64,000 nt of DNA from Candidatus Wolframiiraptor sinensis (GTDB lineage: Archaea; Thermoproteota; Nitrososphaeria_A; Caldarchaeales; Wolframiiraptoraceae), in contig JALNJX010000003.1 in assembly GCA_023268255.1 (NCBI GenBank), forward strand, positions 175,896 to 239,895, in the 5' to 3' direction. Every line of letters starts with the position of its first letter. The first letter of the stretch is position 1. A program made the translations under genes and the position numbers. A model generated the notes under the pieces. It was not told where the DNA came from. It saw nothing but the letters and a program-made list of their open reading frames with translations, and did no database searches. Below, one piece after another: positions 60,631 to 64,000 of this stretch.

Positions 60631-60638
60631 ATTTAATG
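60631..60638 (+). promoter_or_regulatory. TATA box of pheT
   Basis: ATTTAATG lies about 27 nt before the ATG at 60663, fixing that ATG as a leaderless start. Confidence 0.55.
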
Positions 60639-60662
60639 GATCTCGATGGCGTGGGGTGGAAA

Positions 60663-62330
60663 ATGCCGACTCTAACGGTGAAGAAGCAGCGCTTCTGGAG
60701 TCTTCTCGGAAGAGAGCTGAGCGATGAGAATCTCTCCAACCTTTTACATGATCTTGGACTCGACGTAGAGGAGATTGGCGAGGACTATTTCCGCGTTGAG
60801 TATAATCCGAATAGGCCGGATTTCTCGAGCTCGGTTGGGATAGCGAGGGCGGCGAGGGGCCTTCTCGGAATATCCGTCGGCGCGCCGAGGTACGTGCTCA
60901 GGCCCGCTAGAACGTACATTGAGGTCGATCCTAGGCTGAGGGATGTAAGGCCCTATGTGGCGGCCGCTATAGTCAGGGGCCTAAGGCTGGGGCTTGAAGA
61001 GCTCGAGGAGCTGATAGCGATGCAGGAGGACCTGCACTGGATCCTCGGAAGGGATAGGGCCAAGGTCGCGATAGGCCTTCACGACTACTCGGCAGTCAAG
61101 CCCCCGTTCAAGTACGCCGCGGCGAGGGGCGACGAGTACAAGTTCATACCATTGGGCGGCTACTCGCCCATGACGCTGGACGAGATACTGGAGAAGCACG
61201 AGAAAGGGCTGCGGTACGCCCATATTCTCAGGGGAAAGCCATTCTACCCGCTGATACTCGACTCCCTAAACAGGGTCCTCTCATTCCCGCCGATAATAAA
61301 CTCGAGGCTGACCGAGCTCAGCGAGAAGACCACGGACATATTCATAGACGTGACGGGGACGGATTTCAAGGCAGTGATCCACACGATAAATATCCTGACG
61401 ACGACAATGGCGGATATGGGCGGCGTGGTTGAGCGCGTCAAAGTTAAGTATCAGGATAAGGTCATCTCGACGCCCATCTACAAGCAGAGGAAGTGGAGGC
61501 TCAGGAGGAGCGAGGCAAGCGAGGTCCTAGGACTCGAGCTAAGAAGTATAGATATAGTCAGGGCTCTTCAGAGAATGAGGCATGATGCTAGAGCTCGCGG
61601 CGAGGTGATAGAGGTTACTCCGCCTCCCTATAGGCCCGATATAATGCACGTGGTCGACTTGATAGAGGACGTGGCGATGGGCATAGGATATGGTAATCTC
61701 GAGCCGGCTCAGCCTCAAGTGCTTGCTTATGGCAGCCTTCACTCGGACACGATCTTAGAGGATCTCGCCAGGGAGATAATGATCGGGCTCGGCTTCACGG
61801 AGGTCATGAACTTTACCCTTACAAACATCGAGGATGAATATGTCAGGATGCGCGTCCAACCTCATTCGCATATCAAGCTCAAGAACCCTGTCTCACAGGA
61901 GTACTCGATCCTCAGAACATGGATCCTCCCGAGTTTAATGAAGACGCTCGCGCTAAACGTCAAGGCGCAGTATCCGCAGAGGATTTTCGAGGTAGGCGAT
62001 GTCATTTGCCCGGATTCATCTAGGCCGGAGAGGGCTGCTCGAAGGCTAAGGCTCGCCGCCGCTTCATCCCACTCCGAGGCATCATACTCTGAGATGAAGT
62101 CCGTTGCCGAGGAGGTTTTGAGGAATCTCGACGTGGATGGCTGGGATCTTGAGCCGCTGGATTCAATGCCATTCATAGAGGGCAGGGCGGCTCAGATAGC
62201 GTGGAGGGGGGGCGTGCTGGGATTCTTCGGTGAGATCCACCCGGAGGTCTTGACAAGCTGGAAGCTGAGCATGCCTACGGCTGCCATGGAGCTCGATCTA
62301 AGCCTGCTGGCCGAGAAGCTTCGAAGGTGA
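60663..62330 (+). CDS. pheT: Phenylalanyl-tRNA synthetase beta subunit
   Basis: 555 residues, the archaeal/eukaryotic-type beta subunit of PheRS. B1 at the N terminus (LTVKKQRFWSLLGRELSDE), the B3/B4 editing region at about 85-250, B5 (about 275-340) and a catalytic-like module with LGFTEVMNFTLT and LKNPVSQEYSILRTWILPSL. The frame is open from 60636, but the TATA box puts the start at 60663 (MPTLTV). Its partner pheS is not in the window. Neighbour 62337 starts 6 nt after it. Confidence 0.95.
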   Translation: MPTLTVKKQRFWSLLGRELSDENLSNLLHDLGLDVEEIGEDYFRVEYNPNRPDFSSSVGIARAARGLLGISVGAPRYVLRPARTYIEVDPRLRDVRPYVAAAIVRGLRLGLEELEELIAMQEDLHWILGRDRAKVAIGLHDYSAVKPPFKYAAARGDEYKFIPLGGYSPMTLDEILEKHEKGLRYAHILRGKPFYPLILDSLNRVLSFPPIINSRLTELSEKTTDIFIDVTGTDFKAVIHTINILTTTMADMGGVVERVKVKYQDKVISTPIYKQRKWRLRRSEASEVLGLELRSIDIVRALQRMRHDARARGEVIEVTPPPYRPDIMHVVDLIEDVAMGIGYGNLEPAQPQVLAYGSLHSDTILEDLAREIMIGLGFTEVMNFTLTNIEDEYVRMRVQPHSHIKLKNPVSQEYSILRTWILPSLMKTLALNVKAQYPQRIFEVGDVICPDSSRPERAARRLRLAAASSHSEASYSEMKSVAEEVLRNLDVDGWDLEPLDSMPFIEGRAAQIAWRGGVLGFFGEIHPEVLTSWKLSMPTAAMELDLSLLAEKLRR

Positions 62331-62336
62331 ATATCC

Positions 62337-63410
62337 ATGCGCTACATCATCGTGGATGGCGGGGTTCTCGCGCTAGAGGAGAAGCTAAACTCCCTGAGGG
62401 AAGTTGACGCGATAATCTTCGACTGCGATGGGACGATCGTGGACGTATCATTATCCTTCCCGCTGGTTGGAAAACTCATAACAGCAATATACCTCGACCA
62501 GCTCTTTGGAATAGATTGCGTGGTCGGGAGCGATTATGATGAGGCCTTCCAGCTACTGAAGATGCTCGGTGGATTCAACAATGTCAGAAACATAGTCTCA
62601 GTGATACTTCAAGCGGTATTCGTGGAGCTGGGATGCCCCGACCCGCTGAGAGAAGATCTGGAGCCGATCGAACTTCATCACTACATGGGGCAGATCTCGC
62701 ACGGCTGGAGTAGCTCGAAGCCCTTAGGTAATGCTCTCAGATGGCTCATCTCCAGCACGGCTAAGCATCTCGGAGAATATGTGACACCAGAAGATGTCGA
62801 GGCGTTGCTGGAGAGGAGGGCGTGCTCCCCGCAGAAGCTGAGAGAGTTTAGGAAGCTCATCGGGCCGATATTCCCATACGGCTCGGGAGTGATGACGACG
62901 CTCTTCAGCGAGCTTTATCTCGGATACGAGGGGATAAAGAGAAAGCATGGAGTGGATCCAAGATACTATGATGGCCCGGGGATCCTGTATAATGAGAGGC
63001 TGATGGTCGAGCTCGAGGTCTTGGAAGCGCTTAAGCGCTTCGCGCCAAACGGGCTCGCCATACTCTCGGGCAAGGGCCGCTGGGAAGCCGAGAAGATCCT
63101 TAGCCCAGTTCTCCATCACTTCAACTCGGATGCAATACTCTTCACTGGGGATAATAGGAGGGAGATGGATAAGCCTAATCCCGCGGGCCTGCTGGAATGT
63201 TGCAGGAAGCTCGGGGCGAAGCGCGTGCTCTACGTCGGCGATGGCGGCGAAGACTACTTCCTAGTCCTGAAAGCGAGGGAGAGGGGGGTCGAAGCGCACC
63301 TAGCAGCCGTGCTGACGAACAAGTACTCCTATGCGTTTTTCACGAGATGCTTGGCCGACGCGATCATAGAGAACACGAACTTTCTCCCCAAATTATTATT
63401 TAAGGATTAG
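62337..63410 (+). CDS. HAD-superfamily phosphatase-like protein
   Basis: 357 residues. HAD motif I IIFDCDGTIVDVS near residue 27, a long helical cap, motif II LAILSGKGR, the Lys in DKPNPAG and motif III LYVGDGGEDYFLV. The length and cap are larger than in usual phosphoglycolate phosphatases. It may act on a sugar phosphate; substrate unknown. Close behind pheT and probably cotranscribed. The copy B element begins about 15 nt after its stop. Confidence 0.82.
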   Translation: MRYIIVDGGVLALEEKLNSLREVDAIIFDCDGTIVDVSLSFPLVGKLITAIYLDQLFGIDCVVGSDYDEAFQLLKMLGGFNNVRNIVSVILQAVFVELGCPDPLREDLEPIELHHYMGQISHGWSSSKPLGNALRWLISSTAKHLGEYVTPEDVEALLERRACSPQKLREFRKLIGPIFPYGSGVMTTLFSELYLGYEGIKRKHGVDPRYYDGPGILYNERLMVELEVLEALKRFAPNGLAILSGKGRWEAEKILSPVLHHFNSDAILFTGDNRREMDKPNPAGLLECCRKLGAKRVLYVGDGGEDYFLVLKARERGVEAHLAAVLTNKYSYAFFTRCLADAIIENTNFLPKLLFKD

Positions 63411-63466
63411 AGATTGGATTTAGAGAGGGAAAAGAGGGGTGGTGTCGGGGGAGGGGGCATTTGGAC

Positions 63467-63544
63467 AGCCCTTTCACCTGCATCAAACGGGCCACCACTC
63501 CTTGTTGGAGCATCAAATAATTTACCACAGGCCTCATCAGGGCT
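63467..63544 (-). ncRNA. Bridge-RNA-like unit of copy B
   Basis: 78 nt closed by AGCCC (63467-63471) and GGGCT (63540-63544). S1 is ATCAAACGGGCC (63482-63493) and S2 is ATCAAATAATTT (63512-63523), with ACCAC after each and CTCC-loop-GGAG between. Eight bases of S2 (63516-63523) are the reverse complement of AAATTATT at 63390-63397, near the end of the HAD gene; this match is weak and 28 nt from the element edge. The unit lies directly after the transposase stop. Confidence 0.5.
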
Positions 63545-63545
63545 T

Positions 63546-64000
63546 TTATCCTGCCCCTCCACCCGCAATAGCCTCATTATAGGTCTTCAAAATTCCCAGT
63601 AGCTTCCTCAACACCTCCTTCTGATTCCTTGCCCTCGGCTTAGAAATCCTCTCTTTGCTCAATATGGCAATCGTCAGCAAGACTAGGTATCTCCTAGCAT
63701 AGCCGCTGTAACGCTTTCTATATTTCTCTCCGCTTCTCTCCTCGAACCTTCTCACCTCCTCTCGCGTCGGCTTATACAGTCCTAGGAGCCTCTTAGCCCT
63801 ATGAAATGATGACACCTCATAAGGCCACCTCAAGTAAATTAGTAGCCCGGCCAGCGCCGACAGCGCATTGATATTATTATCGTTCAGTTCCAGCTCCCTG
63901 GCGATATCCGCGAATCTCAGGATCTTCTCCACAGCATTCTCGACTATCTCCCCGCGAATAATCATCAATTTCTCCTCACAATCCCTGATCTCATCCTCGA
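63546..64000 (-). CDS. IS110-like transposase, C-terminal part (cut by window end)
   Basis: The frame is open to the window edge. It aligns over its length with the second half of the copy A transposase: INALSALAGLLIYLRWPYE, FHRAKRLLGLYKPTREEV, YRKRYSGYARRYLVLL and RKLLGILKTYNEA. No stop or shift is seen in the visible part, so this copy may be intact. The N-terminal DEDD domain lies outside the window. Confidence 0.78.
   Translation of the reverse strand, partial: EDEIRDCEEKLMIIRGEIVENAVEKILRFADIARELELNDNNINALSALAGLLIYLRWPYEVSSFHRAKRLLGLYKPTREEVRRFEERSGEKYRKRYSGYARRYLVLLTIAILSKERISKPRARNQKEVLRKLLGILKTYNEAIAGGGAG

Larger units (their letters stand above)
63426..64000 (-). mobile_element. IS110-like insertion element (copy B), cut by the window end
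   Basis: Opens with AGGGAAAAGAGGGG and contains the conserved 78-nt unit and the 3' part of a minus-strand transposase gene that runs off the window. The arrangement is the same as in copy A. The left flank is the end of the HAD gene. Confidence 0.75.

Noticed and set aside
60602..60638. CATTAAATG in copy D matching CATTTAATG in the right flank as an inverted repeat
   Set aside because: Seven of the nine bases belong to the conserved part of the unit and the flank match is the pheT TATA box, so it is not good evidence of a guide.
29452..63544. CRISPR-like arrangement: conserved blocks around variable 12-mers
   Set aside because: Each locus has only two variable windows, they are 12 nt, and the loci are scattered. 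There are no arrays and no cas genes. A transposon-end RNA explains it better.

Overview
The window is archaeal and most likely comes from a hyperthermophilic member of the TACK group; a Korarchaeota-like genome is my best guess, not a proof. The archaeal informational set is clear: aIF5A, aIF2-alpha, Nop10, S27e, L44e, Sec61-beta, RadA, Nob1, Alba, PheT, an AglB oligosaccharyltransferase and the NFACT protein RqcH. Starts are often leaderless, with a TATA element 26-28 nt upstream of ATG, GTG or TTG. Arginine is mostly AGG/AGA. A tRNA-Gln gene carries two introns. Genes are tightly packed, often overlap by 1-4 nt, and many converge with overlapping ends.

Layout. 1-3.4 kb: end of a B3/B4-domain protein, intron-bearing tRNA-Gln, and a DNA methylase overlapping a winged-helix-like partner. 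3.4-8.3 kb: glutamine synthetase, aIF5A, Dph6 and two tandem PurP paralogues. 8.5-10.9 kb: two Thr-rich, membrane-anchored surface proteins. 11.2-13.4 kb: NAD kinase, Nob1, archaemetzincin. 13.6-16.7 kb: a three-gene SMC operon with an Smc5-like ATPase, a kleisin-like protein and a ScpB/KITE-like protein. 17-29.3 kb: Ygr210-like GTPase, AglB, PAC2, the Nop10/aIF2-alpha/S27e group with L44e on the other strand, an aminotransferase-fold protein lacking its PLP lysine, Alba, DUF2070, an MBL nuclease, Sec61-beta and two DUF131 proteins. 29.4-31.2 kb: an IS110-like insertion element and decayed sequence. 31.2-39.1 kb: GcvH, a CDP-alcohol transferase, MIP18, MobB with an ECF T subunit, OsmC, ApgM, and the PP-loop half of ThiI. 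39.1-47.2 kb: a frameshifted membrane gene, IscS, an MFS protein, RadA, transketolase. 47.3-53.0 kb: RqcH, a phosphoribosyltransferase, a complete ECF transporter (T, fused A-A', S), a structured repeat and a broken L44e copy. 53-64 kb: CBS protein, Mut7-C nuclease, AMMECR1, a glycosyltransferase, a NitT/TauT-type ABC transporter with fused permeases, thioredoxin, PheT, a HAD protein, and another IS110-like element running off the edge.

The most interesting signal is a dispersed repeat family at 29.4, 54.9, 60.5 and 63.4 kb, with a decayed piece at 8.3 kb. Two copies lie directly downstream of IS110-like transposase genes and two are solitary. Each full copy holds a ~78-nt unit closed by AGCCC/GGGCT. 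Inside it are two 12-nt segments that differ between copies, each set between a conserved GC and a conserved ACCAC. In several copies a variable segment matches 8-11 nt of DNA flanking the insertion. In the 54.9-kb copy the two segments match the two flanks in opposite orientation. That is the layout expected of the target guides of an IS110/IS1111 bridge RNA. I read this as a divergent archaeal bridge-RNA element with solitary derivatives; the matches were found by eye and need a statistical and genome-wide test.

The second candidate is the Smc5/6-like operon. It is unusual for an SMC only 585 residues long, with no room for a full hinge, yet carrying Smc5-like Q-loop and C-terminal sequences.
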